Positions 15,409 through 25,009 are shown, numbered from the stretch's first letter. The stretch: 64,000 nt of DNA from JACCZH01 sp963729445 (GCA_963729445.1 CAVSNU010000005.1:496001-560000), one strand, 5' to 3'. Program-made: numbers and translations. The notes: generated by a model from the sequence alone, not told the origin.

Positions 15409-17486
15409 CACTCCTCCATCGTGCACGGTATCCGCGCGGCGACGCGCGTGCCACCGCCCGGGGTTGACTCAATCAGGAAACTCCCGCCAAGTTCGGATGC
15501 TCGCTCTCGCATCGAGTTCAATCCGACTCCGCTTCGGCAATCGACCGGCATGCCACGGCCGTCATCGCGGATCTCAAGTTCCAGCATCGAATCAACAACC
15601 GATAATGAGATGCTGCAACGCTCCGCCCCGGCATGGCGGACGGTATTGGTGAGCCCTTCCTGAACGATGCGATAACAGGCAACCTCGACTGCGGCTGGCA
15701 GCGACACAAGTCGCTGAGGAATCGTGATCGAAATTTTGGGTCCGGTGTGCCGGTAGGTGTCAGCCAGTGCCTGGAGGGCGCCGGGCAACCCGAGATCGTC
15801 GAGTGCTGGCGGGCGAAGATCGTAGACTAGCCGGCGGATGTCGGCGACGGCTGCCTGGGATTGAGCTTTGAGATCCTGGAGCAGCCGCGTGGCCGTTTGA
15901 GGGTCATCCTTCATCAGCCTCACCGCGGCATCAATGGTGAGTGTCTGGCTGGCGAGTTGTGGGCCGAGTCCATCGTGCAGGTCACGCCGTAGCCTGCGCC
16001 GCTCCTCTTCGCGGGCGGTGACGAGCCGTTCTCTGGAACGTTGGAGATCCGCGGTGAGGCGGACACCATGGGCGGCAATTCCGGCTTGACGAGCAAGGTC
16101 GTCGAGCAGCCGCAGGTCGGCATTGCCGAATGCGTCCTCTCCGGGCCGGGCACTCAAGAGCAATTCTCCGACCGGCTCACCCTGGTAGTTCAGCGGTATC
16201 CGTCGCAGGTTCGAACCTGGCGCGCCGGATTCTGCAACGATATTGAATGCACCATCCTGGTTCAGGGTGATCGCGGCGTACGGTAGCTTCAATGCCTCGC
16301 GAACCGTCTGAACGACAGTCGGCAGGACGGTTTCGGGTGCCAGGGTCTCCTCAAGACGCCGGCTGAGTCGGGAGAGGACAGCGTACGGATCATCACGCTC
16401 GCCATACATCAGACGGTTGACTCCCTGCTGAAGTCGCTCACGCACGGGCTGAAAGAGCACGGCGACCAGTCCGGCTGCAAGTAACGACGCACCGCGGTTG
16501 CTAAAGGGTTGAATCAGCAAACCGATCCCGCCGAGAGCCAGCACGTAGACGCCTCCGATGCTGGCGGTCAGCAAGCCATAGACGAGCGCACGGTTAATGA
16601 TTGTGTCGATGTCCCACAAATGTTGGCGCAGGATCGCGATACCGATTGTCGCCGGGATGGCGAGGTAGCCGAGCGTTACCAGTGTGACCTCGATCACGTC
16701 ATAGTAAGCGGAAGGTCGCCGTGATGCGACGAAGAATGGCTCCAGCATCACGGTACCAATCTGTACGACGATCGCGGCCACGATTCCGAAAATCACCCAT
16801 TTCGTCTGTTGGCGTTGCACTGACGTCGAGATCCTGATGTAGCGATAAACCTGAATACCGGCCCCGGCTAGCAGGCTGCCCAGAATCATGAGCCCGGTGA
16901 TCGCGGACTGTGGATCGTTGAGCGAATCTCTCGTCACTGCGAGCGAGGCGACGAGACCGAAAATCCAGACGATGAACAGCGGGCGCGTCCATTGTGGGAT
17001 AAAGCGGCCATCCGGGAAGAGCAGCAAGAAGAGGATGATAGAAGTCCACGTAGCGAGCATGATCAGGTTGACCGGGAGCGTAAGGTTCGAATTCAGGTCA
17101 ATCAATGCTTGCATGTTCGGCGCGTTTGCCGACCCGAGCAGCACCAGGAAGAACGAGACGAACAGCGCCATCGGATTGGCTGACTTGCCTCGTACGATGA
17201 GGGCGGCTACAACGAAGCAGCCCAGCCCGAAGAGAGCGGTCAACGCGGTCAGATACCCGGCCAACACGCCCATCGGAAGACTCGATCCGCGCCAGGCAAT
17301 CTCCGTGGCGGTATCGGGTTCGTTGACCTGCGCGAAGCGTGCCGCAAGGGAGAGCGCGAAGATCGAGAACGTGAACGCAACCAGCACACCCCAACCAGCG
17401 CGGGCTAGTGCGAGAGCGCGTCCCGTGAGGGACGGCTCCATGCGCATGGCCGGACGGGATCGGGCGCTGGCTGCGTCGGCGTTCAT
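15408..17486 (-). CDS. Membrane sensor histidine kinase (HisKA_3 type) with GAF domain
   Basis: The 692-residue kinase has an N-terminal integral-membrane region of about eight to nine segments (residues 25-345), resembling 7TM-type sensors. A GAF-like domain follows (about 375-470), then EEERRRLRRDLHDGLGPQLAS, the HisKA_3 dimerisation helix with the phospho-accepting His. A HATPase domain (NTVRHAGA N-box; RDDGRGM; GVGLNSMRERA) completes it. It should sense a membrane or intracellular cue and phosphorylate the NarL regulator encoded immediately downstream, whose start overlaps its stop. The membrane domain gives no clue to the ligand. Confidence 0.92.
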   Translation of the reverse strand: MNADAASARSRPAMRMEPSLTGRALALARAGWGVLVAFTFSIFALSLAARFAQVNEPDTATEIAWRGSSLPMGVLAGYLTALTALFGLGCFVVAALIVRGKSANPMALFVSFFLVLLGSANAPNMQALIDLNSNLTLPVNLIMLATWTSIILFLLLFPDGRFIPQWTRPLFIVWIFGLVASLAVTRDSLNDPQSAITGLMILGSLLAGAGIQVYRYIRISTSVQRQQTKWVIFGIVAAIVVQIGTVMLEPFFVASRRPSAYYDVIEVTLVTLGYLAIPATIGIAILRQHLWDIDTIINRALVYGLLTASIGGVYVLALGGIGLLIQPFSNRGASLLAAGLVAVLFQPVRERLQQGVNRLMYGERDDPYAVLSRLSRRLEETLAPETVLPTVVQTVREALKLPYAAITLNQDGAFNIVAESGAPGSNLRRIPLNYQGEPVGELLLSARPGEDAFGNADLRLLDDLARQAGIAAHGVRLTADLQRSRERLVTAREEERRRLRRDLHDGLGPQLASQTLTIDAAVRLMKDDPQTATRLLQDLKAQSQAAVADIRRLVYDLRPPALDDLGLPGALQALADTYRHTGPKISITIPQRLVSLPAAVEVACYRIVQEGLTNTVRHAGAERCSISLSVVDSMLELEIRDDGRGMPVDCRSGVGLNSMRERASELGGSFLIESTPGGGTRVAARIPCTMEE

Positions 17487-17519
17487 GGCTGTGCTCCTGT
17501 CAGCGGTGTGACGGGGATT

Positions 17520-18206
17520 CTACGCTGTGGCGCGTGCCGTGACGATCTTGTCTGACGGTTCACGGACGGGAACCTTTTCAGTCCAGAGCGCGTAGCCAGC
17601 GAGTGCATAACCGGCGAAGATCACATAGTACAGGACGGCGATTGGGGTGGTCACGCCCTGATTTCCGAGCGCACCGAACGGACCTTCCTCCACCAGAACG
17701 GTCATCAAGATGATCGCAGGTACGCTCGCTATGGGCAGCCATCCAGCCAACCGAGGAAAGACGCCAGCTCGTAGCGTCGCAATGCCGAAGAGCGGAAAGG
17801 CGATGATGACCGGCAGCGTGACAATCATGAGTGCTTCGCCACCATGGACCAGTGTGCCGCCCTCGTCGATAAGGTGCCGGGCGGCCGCGTCATCCGCCAG
17901 AACCGGCGCGACAACCGCTTCAAATATCAGCAGGTAGAAGTGATAGGCCACGCTCAGCACCACGAGCACGAAACTCACCAGTCCGAGTTTCCCCGCCCTG
18001 CCGGCCTGACGTAGGTACATCCCGGTCAGTCCAAACAATACGAAGCTCCAGGAGACGATCATGATGACGTGGGACGGCACCTGCGCGTCACTGTGCAGGT
18101 GATGCAGCTCTTCACCCGCCGGGTGGATAGCCCAGCCCACAACCTGAATGACAACGGCGATCAGCAGCGCCAATCCACTGAGCCGGAAGAGTGTTACAGA
18201 TGACAT
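17520..18206 (-). CDS. Integral membrane protein, unknown function
   Basis: This is a 228-residue protein with about six predicted membrane helices, starting with VTLFRLSGLALLIAVVIQVVGW. Conserved-looking polar spots are HPAGEELHHLHSD, with several His between helices 1 and 2, and DEGGTLVHGGEAL before helix 4. His-rich loops could bind metal or haem, but nothing identifies a family. The Shine-Dalgarno AAAGGAA lies before the ATG at 18206. It precedes the kinase gene by 33 bases in the same direction, so it is probably the first gene of that operon. Confidence 0.75.
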   Translation of the reverse strand: MSSVTLFRLSGLALLIAVVIQVVGWAIHPAGEELHHLHSDAQVPSHVIMIVSWSFVLFGLTGMYLRQAGRAGKLGLVSFVLVVLSVAYHFYLLIFEAVVAPVLADDAAARHLIDEGGTLVHGGEALMIVTLPVIIAFPLFGIATLRAGVFPRLAGWLPIASVPAIILMTVLVEEGPFGALGNQGVTTPIAVLYYVIFAGYALAGYALWTEKVPVREPSDKIVTARATA

Positions 18207-18363
18207 CGTGCATTCCTTTCCCTAGACGCGACAACGATTGCATACACGTTATGCCGGCTGGCGTCCTCGTGTCATGAGGCAGGTATCACGATTCGGGACA
18301 GGACAATATGTCCCGGTTTCCTGTCCGCTTCAGGAGTCGCCTGGATGGATTATGTCGTGCGAA

Positions 18364-18385
18364 GGGCCGCGCCATGGCGCGGCCC
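18364..18385. terminator. 22-bp perfect palindrome after the CocE-like gene
   Basis: GGGCCGCGCCA (18364-18374) is directly followed by its complement TGGCGCGGCCC (18375-18385). It lies 9 bases past the stop of the minus-strand CocE-like gene. It could fold into a very stable hairpin and act as a terminator, but there is no T run. A palindromic protein-binding site is an alternative. Confidence 0.45.
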
Positions 18386-18393
18386 CTCGCCTG

Positions 18394-20085
18394 CTACTGC
18401 CCTTTTCCTCGTGGCGGTACCACCGGCGCGAGTAGGTGCGACGGGTACAGTGGCGAGTGGTGAACGGTGTTCTGAGCAACGCACACGACATCGTCATCGC
18501 CGGCTGGGGCATTGGTATTTGGATTGCGAGCCGAGCCAGGCCAACTGGCCGAGGCGACGGTGACACGGATGGAGTGACCCGCTTTGAAGACGTTTGAGGT
18601 CGCCATCAGCTCGATGCGGTACTCGTAGATCTTGCCGGGCTCGATCGGGGTCGGCGTCGCCTCGAGTCCGTCACGATAGGCGGCGCGCAGCAGGCCGGTA
18701 ACGAGGTGCTCGGAGCGGCCGTCGGGATGGACATCGCACAAGGCGACATGCCAGTCAGTGTCCGGGCAATCGCTCTCGCCATGCAGCATAACGAATGGGT
18801 GGCCGGTGATCTCAACATCCTCTGTCAAGGGCATGCTGGTGTAGACGAGCACGTCGTCGCGGTCAAGCTTCCAGCGGTTGTCGAGTGGTACGTCGCCAAA
18901 CGGCAGTGCGCTCAAATCAGGCACGCTCGGCGTCGGGTTGTCCGGATCGTAGGTGTAGGTATCGGCAGGCTCCTCCTTCGCCGGCGGGTCACAGCTCAGC
19001 GTGCCGTCCCCGGAGATGGTGTTTGCGCTACCTCCAGAATGGAAATAGAAGGGAGTTTCGACCGTACCGGCGGGCGGCCAGACATCCTCGTCTCGCCACT
19101 CGTTGTCGCCCATCACAAAGAGCCGCACCTTGCGGTCACGATCCTGGCCGGTGTCGATCCCTTTGAGCCACTGGTCGAAGAAGCGCACATGGATGGCGTT
19201 CAAGTCGACCACCGCGTCAGGGCCGAAATCACGCCCGCCGAGCTCCTGCTTCGGGTTTCGCGTGCCGGCATGGTCCCACGGTCCGACCATCAGCCACTGC
19301 CGGTCACGCGCTGGAGATTCGTTCACCATCCCGTGCCAGTTGTATAACTCGCCCCATTGGTCGCCGTCAAACCAGCCAGTGACGTGCAGAACCGGTACGT
19401 CGATGTTCTGGAAGTGACCGGCAAGCGAAAGCTGGCGCCAGTAATCGTCGTAGGTGTTGTGTTCCAGCCACTTGCGCCAGACCGTGTTGGTCCTGCCAAG
19501 CGCGAGATCGGTATCCCGCAATGGAATATGCGTAAAGATGCGCGGCCAGTCGGGGACCGTCCGGTTGGTCAGGATGGATTGCTGGAGGGTCCGGCCACCA
19601 ACAAGGTTCAGCCAGAACATCCAGTACGAAGATGCAGTACCGAAGCGATACGGCAACTCTTCTCCCCAGCGGCCGGCTGCCGCGGTGGAGACGAGCGCGG
19701 TCAGATGTGGCGGTTGCTCGCGAGCCGCAAGCCACTGCACCAGACCGCCATACGAGCCGCCCATCATGCCGACCTTGCCGTCGCTCCACGACTGATCGGC
19801 GATCCACTCAATCGTGTCGTAACCATCGGGCCCCTCGTTGACGAACGGCTCCCACTCGCCGTCTGAATCGCAACGCCCGCGCACATCCTGTGAGACGAAG
19901 GCGTAGCCGCGCTGCGTCATGTAGAGCGCGACGTCCACCCAGAAATCGGCCGTATTGTCATACGGGGTACGCTGCAGGATGGCCGGCCAGGGTCCGTCCC
20001 CTTCCGGCGGAAGATAGACGTCTGCTGAAAGCTCCACTCCGTCGCGCATCGGCACGCGGGCATCAAGAATGAGACGAGCGGTCAT
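18394..20085 (-). CDS. CocE/NonD family alpha/beta hydrolase (X-Pro dipeptidyl-peptidase S15-like)
   Basis: The 563-residue protein starts with MTARLILDARVPMRDGVELSADVYLP and has the S15/CocE core. The nucleophile Ser111 is in GGSYGG, an Asp is in HVTGWFDGDQWGE, and the His is in VGPWDHAGT. A C-terminal beta jelly-roll (X-Pro dipeptidase C domain, about residues 310-555) is typical. Family members cleave acyl esters or Pro dipeptides. There is no signal peptide, so it is cytoplasmic. Its position after the M24 peptidase and the peptide ABC transporter on the same strand suggests use of imported peptides, although a hairpin separates it from them. Confidence 0.9.
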   Translation of the reverse strand: MTARLILDARVPMRDGVELSADVYLPPEGDGPWPAILQRTPYDNTADFWVDVALYMTQRGYAFVSQDVRGRCDSDGEWEPFVNEGPDGYDTIEWIADQSWSDGKVGMMGGSYGGLVQWLAAREQPPHLTALVSTAAAGRWGEELPYRFGTASSYWMFWLNLVGGRTLQQSILTNRTVPDWPRIFTHIPLRDTDLALGRTNTVWRKWLEHNTYDDYWRQLSLAGHFQNIDVPVLHVTGWFDGDQWGELYNWHGMVNESPARDRQWLMVGPWDHAGTRNPKQELGGRDFGPDAVVDLNAIHVRFFDQWLKGIDTGQDRDRKVRLFVMGDNEWRDEDVWPPAGTVETPFYFHSGGSANTISGDGTLSCDPPAKEEPADTYTYDPDNPTPSVPDLSALPFGDVPLDNRWKLDRDDVLVYTSMPLTEDVEITGHPFVMLHGESDCPDTDWHVALCDVHPDGRSEHLVTGLLRAAYRDGLEATPTPIEPGKIYEYRIELMATSNVFKAGHSIRVTVASASWPGSARNPNTNAPAGDDDVVCVAQNTVHHSPLYPSHLLAPVVPPRGKGQ

Positions 20086-20139
20086 ACCCTGTTTCCCCTC
20101 CGCATGTTCTGGTCATCGTGTAGCGACTATATGAGTCAT

Positions 20140-20178
20140 GGAGAGCCAGGGAGAATCGGTGGTTCTCCCTGGCTCTCC
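20140..20178 (-). terminator. Strong hairpin after the M24 peptidase gene
   Basis: A 16-bp perfect stem (20140-20155 with 20163-20178, GGAGAGCCAGGGAGAA / TTCTCCCTGGCTCTCC) with a 7-base loop lies 21 bases past the stop of the M24 gene. No long T run follows on the minus strand, but the stem is very stable. It probably ends the transporter-peptidase transcript. Confidence 0.7.
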
Positions 20179-20199
20179 CGTCCGTCGTCCTCCTAAGAA

Positions 20200-21387
20200 C
20201 TAGACGGGGACGATCTGGTCGTCGAGGCACTTGGAGCGCTGGGTGATGACCTCGGGCGCGTCCTTGCCCACGATGACGGTGTCGTCGTGGCGGAAGCCGC
20301 CTACCCCGTAGAGGTAGATGCCCGGCTCGCTGGAGTAGACCTCGCGCTCCTGGAAGGCGCGGTAGTTGAAGGCCATGTCCTCGGGGTACTCGTGCCCGGC
20401 GATGCCCATGCCGTGCCCGGTGCGGTGGTTGATGTGCGCGCCGAAGCCGGCCGCCTCGATGACGCACTGCGCGGCGGCGTCGGCGTTGGCCACCGTGTTG
20501 CCGGCTACCATCTGGGCGGCGGCCGCCTCGCAGGCCGCGGTGGCCGCCTCGAAGGCGCGCCGCTGCAGCTCGGTGGGCTGGCCCAGGAAGAGCGTGCGCT
20601 CGTTCTCGACGACCAGGCCGTTGAGGCGCCCGACGATGATGTTGACCACCCCGTGGCCCACCTCGAAGGTCTCGGCGCAGTTGGCGCCCGAGCCGTGTGG
20701 CGCGGCCGAGGCGGGGCCGCTCGAGGAGCGCACCCGCGGCTCCCAGCGCGCCTCGGGGTGGCGCCGGGCCCCCTCCTCGGCCATGAGCCTGGCGATCTCG
20801 AAGTCGAAGGCCATCACGTTGTGGCCCGGGCGCACCAGCTCCATGTAGCGGTCCTGGGCCCAGTCGGTCAAGGCGGCGCACGCGCGCATGATCTCGAGCT
20901 CCTCGGGGTACTTGACCTCGCGCATGGCGACCAGGTAGCGCGTCAGGTCGACGAACTCGACCGCCGGCAGCTCCCGCCGCAGGGCGGGCAGGCCGCCGCC
21001 CTCGACCGCCAGCCGCCCACCGGGCACGCCGCGCGCACGCAGCTCGGCGGCCAGCAGCGCCGTCCACTCGCCGCGCGTGTAGGTGCGCGGCAGGGCGCGC
21101 GGGTGCTCGAGGTAGATGGCGTAGTCGGTGATGTAGAGCGTCCCGCGCTCGGCGGCGAACTTGAGGTGGTTGGTCGAGAGCTCGTTCATGACCAGGAAGG
21201 GCGTGCCCTCCCGGGGGATGACGGCCGCCACGGGGCGCTCCCAGGGGGCGACGTCGAGGTGGAAGCCGGAGACCATGTAGAAGTTCTCGGGGGTGGTGAC
21301 GAGCAGGGCGTCGAGCTCCTGCTGGTCCAGGTGCGCCTGGATGCGGCGGGTGCGGTCGGCGAAGACGGATTGCGGTACGAACGACAT
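20200..21387 (-). CDS. M24 (Xaa-Pro peptidase/creatinase-like) family protein, metal ligands altered
   Basis: This 395-residue protein has an N-terminal creatinase/prolidase domain (residues 1-150) and a C-terminal pita-bread domain. The metal-binding Asp pair of M24 enzymes is not conserved: the region reads NIIVGRLNGLVVENERT, with a hydrophobic residue and Glu where the two Asp are expected, and the last Glu is an Asp (FRHDDTVIV). GHGMGIAGHEYPED and SSEPGIYL are kept. It may therefore be a metal-independent creatinase-type enzyme. The ATG at 21387 with AGGAGA upstream is preferred over 21513, which lies inside the permease gene. Its third codon positions are almost all G/C, stronger than its neighbours. 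It is the terminal gene of the peptide-uptake operon. Confidence 0.85.
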   Translation of the reverse strand: MSFVPQSVFADRTRRIQAHLDQQELDALLVTTPENFYMVSGFHLDVAPWERPVAAVIPREGTPFLVMNELSTNHLKFAAERGTLYITDYAIYLEHPRALPRTYTRGEWTALLAAELRARGVPGGRLAVEGGGLPALRRELPAVEFVDLTRYLVAMREVKYPEELEIMRACAALTDWAQDRYMELVRPGHNVMAFDFEIARLMAEEGARRHPEARWEPRVRSSSGPASAAPHGSGANCAETFEVGHGVVNIIVGRLNGLVVENERTLFLGQPTELQRRAFEAATAACEAAAAQMVAGNTVANADAAAQCVIEAAGFGAHINHRTGHGMGIAGHEYPEDMAFNYRAFQEREVYSSEPGIYLYGVGGFRHDDTVIVGKDAPEVITQRSKCLDDQIVPV

Positions 21388-21407
21388 AGGGACTCTCTCC
21401 TCTGTGC

Positions 21408-22319
21408 TTACTCTTGTATCCGCGGATCTAAGGTGTCCCGCAGCCAGTCGCCGGTGGTGTTGACGGCCAGGGCCACCAACGCCAGCGCCAGGCCGGGAAG
21501 CGTGATCAGCCACCAGGCTGTGTAGATGTAGTCCGTGGCTTCGCTGATCATGCTGCCCCAGGCCGGTGTCGGCGGCTGCACGCCGAACCCGAGGAAGCTG
21601 ATGCTCGCCTCCGCCACGATAAAGCGCGCCACCTGCAACGTCCCGATGACGATGAGCGGCGTCACGATGTTCGGTAACAGATGCCGGAACATGATGCGCC
21701 CGTTTCCGGCCCCGACGACCTCAGCGGCCCGGACGTACTCACGCTCGCGCACGACCAGGATCTCGCCGCGCGCGATTCGCGCGTACTCCACCCAACCTGC
21801 GATCACCAAGGTGATAATGATGTTGCGTAACCCCAGTCCGATGATCGCGTTGATCGTCAGCGCCAGCAGGATAAACGGGAACGAGAGCTGCACGTCGACG
21901 ATGCGCATCAGCACGGCGTCGAGCCAGCCGCCGTAATACCCCGACAGCAACCCGGCTACCACGCCGATGGCCGCAGCGCAGATGACCGTGAGAAACCCGA
22001 CTGAGAGCGAGATGCGCGCGCCGTAGATCAGCCTGTCGAAGACGTCGCGGCCCAACTGGTCGGTGCCGGCAGGGTGCCCCCCTGACAGCGGCGGGAGCAG
22101 TCGTTCAGCGTAGTTTGGCGCGTTGATGTCGCCGGACGTCAGCAGCGGTGCGAGCAGGGCTGCCAGTATGACGATGACCAGGAACACGAGCGAGGCCAAT
22201 GCCCACCGGTCGGAGAACAGGGCACGCTTGAAACGCGTTGCGGGGCCGCCGCGCGGCTTCGCCTCGCCGAGCGCCCGGAGTGTCGTTGCCGCCTGAGCGG
22301 TGTCCGTCGATCCACTCAT
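21408..22319 (-). CDS. Dipeptide/oligopeptide ABC transporter permease (DppC/OppC type)
   Basis: The 303-residue permease has the DppC layout: a cytoplasmic N-terminal arm, a first membrane segment (LASLVFLVIVILAALLAPLL), then five more. The EAA loop EVVGAGNGRIMFRHLLPNIVTPLIV contacts the ATPase. Its ATG overlaps the stop of the DppB-type gene by 4 bases (ATGA), so the two are translationally coupled and form a heterodimeric channel. No ATPase gene lies in this operon; a shared ATPase encoded elsewhere is assumed. The M24 gene follows 20 bases after its stop. Confidence 0.93.
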   Translation of the reverse strand: MSGSTDTAQAATTLRALGEAKPRGGPATRFKRALFSDRWALASLVFLVIVILAALLAPLLTSGDINAPNYAERLLPPLSGGHPAGTDQLGRDVFDRLIYGARISLSVGFLTVICAAAIGVVAGLLSGYYGGWLDAVLMRIVDVQLSFPFILLALTINAIIGLGLRNIIITLVIAGWVEYARIARGEILVVREREYVRAAEVVGAGNGRIMFRHLLPNIVTPLIVIGTLQVARFIVAEASISFLGFGVQPPTPAWGSMISEATDYIYTAWWLITLPGLALALVALAVNTTGDWLRDTLDPRIQE

Positions 22320-23233
22320 GACAGGCGCACCTGTGGGTTGGCCCAGGCATAGGTCAGGTCCGCGATGAGATTGGCGACGGTGTACATGATGGCGAACAGG
22401 ACGACCGCGGCGGTCACGACTGCGAAGTCGCGGTTGAGCAGCGCCTGGACGGTGACGCGTCCCATCCCCGGCCAGGCGAAGATCTGCTCGACCACTACCG
22501 CGCCGCCCAGCACCCGTCCAATCTCCAGACCGGTCATCGTGATCAGCGAGATGCTGGCGTTCTTGAGCGCATGCCCCCAGATCACGGTGCGTTCAGTGAG
22601 CCCTTTGCTGCGTGCCGTGCGGATGAAGTCCTGCCCAAGCACGTCCAGCATCGTCGAGCGGCTCAGCCGGGCAAAACGCGCCATGCTCACCGCCGAGAGC
22701 GTTATGGCCGGCATGATCAACTGCTCGATACTGCCCCGCCCGCCGGTTGGGAGCCATTTCAGCGTCACGGAAAAGAGCAGGATGAAGAGCAGCCCAAGCC
22801 AGAAGCTGGGCAGCGCCTGCCCGATGACCGCGAACAGACTCGCCAGTTTGTCCCAGACCGAGCCATGCCGGGTCGCTGAGACGATGCCGAGCGGCACTCC
22901 GACCAGGATTGAGATGAGCAGGGCGATTCCACCGAGCTCAATGGTGGCCGGCAGCCGATCCAGGACCACATCTGTCGCTGGCCGGCGCTGGCGGGTCGAC
23001 TCGCCGAAATCCCCCTGCACCGCGTCACCCAGGAACCGTCCGTACTGGACGTAGAGCGGATCGTTAAACCCCATGCGCTCGCGGATTTCGTCCAGGTTTG
23101 ATTGTGAGGTATCCATCGGCGCGAACAGCAGCACCGGATCCCCTGACAGGCGCAGCATGAAAAAGACAGCCGTGACCGCCAGGAACACCACGAACGTGCC
23201 GTAGATGAGCCGCGCTCCAACGTATCGCTTCAC
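22316..23233 (-). CDS. Dipeptide/oligopeptide ABC transporter permease (DppB/OppB type)
   Basis: This is a 305-residue membrane protein with six helices. It starts MKRYVGARLIYGTFVVFLAVTAVFF and contains the conserved SGDPV(L) periplasmic segment and the EAA loop RTARSKGLTERTVIWGHALKNA. It is one half of the channel for an oligopeptide, nickel or opine-type importer; ligand choice is set by the binding protein encoded just upstream (start 25009). It is coupled to the DppC gene by a 4-base overlap. Confidence 0.93.
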   Translation of the reverse strand: MKRYVGARLIYGTFVVFLAVTAVFFMLRLSGDPVLLFAPMDTSQSNLDEIRERMGFNDPLYVQYGRFLGDAVQGDFGESTRQRRPATDVVLDRLPATIELGGIALLISILVGVPLGIVSATRHGSVWDKLASLFAVIGQALPSFWLGLLFILLFSVTLKWLPTGGRGSIEQLIMPAITLSAVSMARFARLSRSTMLDVLGQDFIRTARSKGLTERTVIWGHALKNASISLITMTGLEIGRVLGGAVVVEQIFAWPGMGRVTVQALLNRDFAVVTAAVVLFAIMYTVANLIADLTYAWANPQVRLS

Positions 23234-23320
23234 CGTACCTACTAACTAGAGACACCAATCCCCTGTGACTGTTCACCAGTGAGCGCTCACGAGCGGTTAC
23301 TGGCGAACGACTCCTCCTGC

Positions 23321-25009
23321 CTACGGTGCTGGTTGAGCGTCGCCCATCCACAGCTTCTCATCCAGTCGTGGCTTCCAGTCGATCTCTGAAGCCACGCCGT
23401 AGATGTCGTGCTGCTGCCAGAGGAACAGCCAGCCGGCATCCTCGTGCACCGCTACCTGGATTTCGTCCCACAGTGCCTGGCGTGCTTCCGGGTCAACGGT
23501 TTGCGCCGCCTCGTGGATCTTCTCCTCTAGCTCCGGATCGCCGTAACCGCTGTAGGTGGAGTCACCCACAAACAGGAATTGCAGTGTGCCCTGCGCGTCG
23601 AGCGCCGGTCCCCAGCCAAGGTAGAACATGTCTCCGGTGCGGCGGTTGACGATGTTGTCCAGGTGCGTCCCCCACTCGCTGTACTGCACCTCCACGGTGA
23701 TCCCGATCTTGCCCAGCTCGGCGGCGATGGCCTGGGCAGCGTCGGTGTCCATCGGGTAACGCCCCTGCGGGGAGTCCAGCTGGATCACCAGGCTCGTCGG
23801 GTCCACGCCAGCCTCGGCAAACAGCTCCAGCGCTTTGTCCGGATCATAGGGGTACGGCTCAATGGCCGGGTTGACCTCAGGATTGACTTCTGAAAGCGCG
23901 CCTGCCATCCGCGTTGCGTGACCCTGGAAGATGCCGTCGATGATCGCGTCCACGTCAACGGCGTAGTTGATCGCCTGGCGCACACGCACGTCGGTGAAGA
24001 CGCTGTCCTCACGGTTGTTCACCAGAGCGATGTAGTTGATGCGCGAGGACGGGATCTCCTCGGTCCGCGCCTCGCCACTGTCGTTCACGCGAGCCATGGC
24101 ATCGACAGTGACATCCTTGATGATGTCGATCTCGCCGGCCAGCAGTGCCGACAAGCGCGAGCTGAACTCGGGGCTGTAACGGAACTCGACTTCGTTCACC
24201 ATGACATCGTTGTGCCAGTAGTCCGGGTTGCGCTCCAGAACGAGCCGCTCGTCGCGCACCCACTCAACGAACTTGAACGGGCCGGTGCCGATGGGGTTCT
24301 GCGACACGTGCTCGGCGCCATGTTCCTCGAGGTACTTGGGTGGAATCGGGTAGAGTGCCGACAGGCGGTCCGGCATGATCGGGAATGGCTCGGACGTCTT
24401 CAACGTCAGCGTCAGCGGGTCGTCGATGATAATTTCGGAAATCTGTGCGTAGCGCTCGAGATAGTGGCTCTCGTTCGCCGGGTCCTGGGCGAAGTCCAGC
24501 CCAGCCTTGATGGCCTCGGCGTCGAGTGGCTCCCCGTTGTGGAACTTGATGTCCGGGTTGACAATCTTGAGCTCCCAGGTGAGGTCATCGATATTCGTCA
24601 GCTCGGCCAGCCAGGGGCCAATCTCGAAGTTGTTGTCCGGGTCACGTTCCAGCACGGTGTCGAAAATGTGCGACAGCTGCCAGGACGTCGTCGCGTCGAC
24701 GACCGCGTTGGGCATCATCGTGCGCGCGTCCGCTCCCAGCCCGATCACCACTCTCTCGAGCATCGCGGACGCATCTCCGTCGCCGCTCGGCTCATCCTCG
24801 CTGGTGGCGGTCGTGCCGGTGCCGCTAGCCGGCGCCTGTCCGGATCCGTCGTCGGCATCCTCTGATTCGTCGTCTCCGCATGCGGCGAGCAGGGCCGTTG
24901 TGATGGCCGCGCTCAATCCGAGGGTGGCCGCTCGTTCCAGTAACGTTCTGCGGCTCAGTCGACGAGTCAAAACTTGCCTCAATAGCAGGTCATTCGTAGG
25001 GTGCGTCAA
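23321..25009 (-). CDS. ABC transporter substrate-binding lipoprotein, family 5 (peptide-type)
   Basis: The N-terminus has a twin-arginine-like signal (LSRRTLLERAATLGL) ending in the lipobox LLAAC, so the protein is probably exported folded and lipid-anchored. A Ser/Asp/Gly-rich linker follows. The family 5 binding domain contains NAVVDATTSWQLSHIFDTVLE and the characteristic LKFHNGEP-like segment VNPDIKFHNGEPLDAEAI. It delivers peptides or related solutes to the permeases encoded downstream. A TTG at 25009 with AGAGAGG 9 bases before it is preferred; a GTG at 25048 is in frame but has no clear Shine-Dalgarno and adds an Arg-rich stretch. Confidence 0.92.
   Translation of the reverse strand: MTHPTNDLLLRQVLTRRLSRRTLLERAATLGLSAAITTALLAACGDDESEDADDGSGQAPASGTGTTATSEDEPSGDGDASAMLERVVIGLGADARTMMPNAVVDATTSWQLSHIFDTVLERDPDNNFEIGPWLAELTNIDDLTWELKIVNPDIKFHNGEPLDAEAIKAGLDFAQDPANESHYLERYAQISEIIIDDPLTLTLKTSEPFPIMPDRLSALYPIPPKYLEEHGAEHVSQNPIGTGPFKFVEWVRDERLVLERNPDYWHNDVMVNEVEFRYSPEFSSRLSALLAGEIDIIKDVTVDAMARVNDSGEARTEEIPSSRINYIALVNNREDSVFTDVRVRQAINYAVDVDAIIDGIFQGHATRMAGALSEVNPEVNPAIEPYPYDPDKALELFAEAGVDPTSLVIQLDSPQGRYPMDTDAAQAIAAELGKIGITVEVQYSEWGTHLDNIVNRRTGDMFYLGWGPALDAQGTLQFLFVGDSTYSGYGDPELEEKIHEAAQTVDPEARQALWDEIQVAVHEDAGWLFLWQQHDIYGVASEIDWKPRLDEKLWMGDAQPAP

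Noticed and set aside
16200..16225. tRNA T-loop-like string GGTTCGAACC
   Set aside because: It lies inside the sensor kinase coding region and no cloverleaf can be drawn around it.
20287..21525. 412-codon plus-strand frame opposite the M24 gene
   Set aside because: It is a mirror of the highly GC-biased M24 gene with no domain or start signal.
21408..25009. Nickel-specific importer
   Set aside because: The binding protein has no visible metal-site motif; a general peptide-type importer is the safer call.
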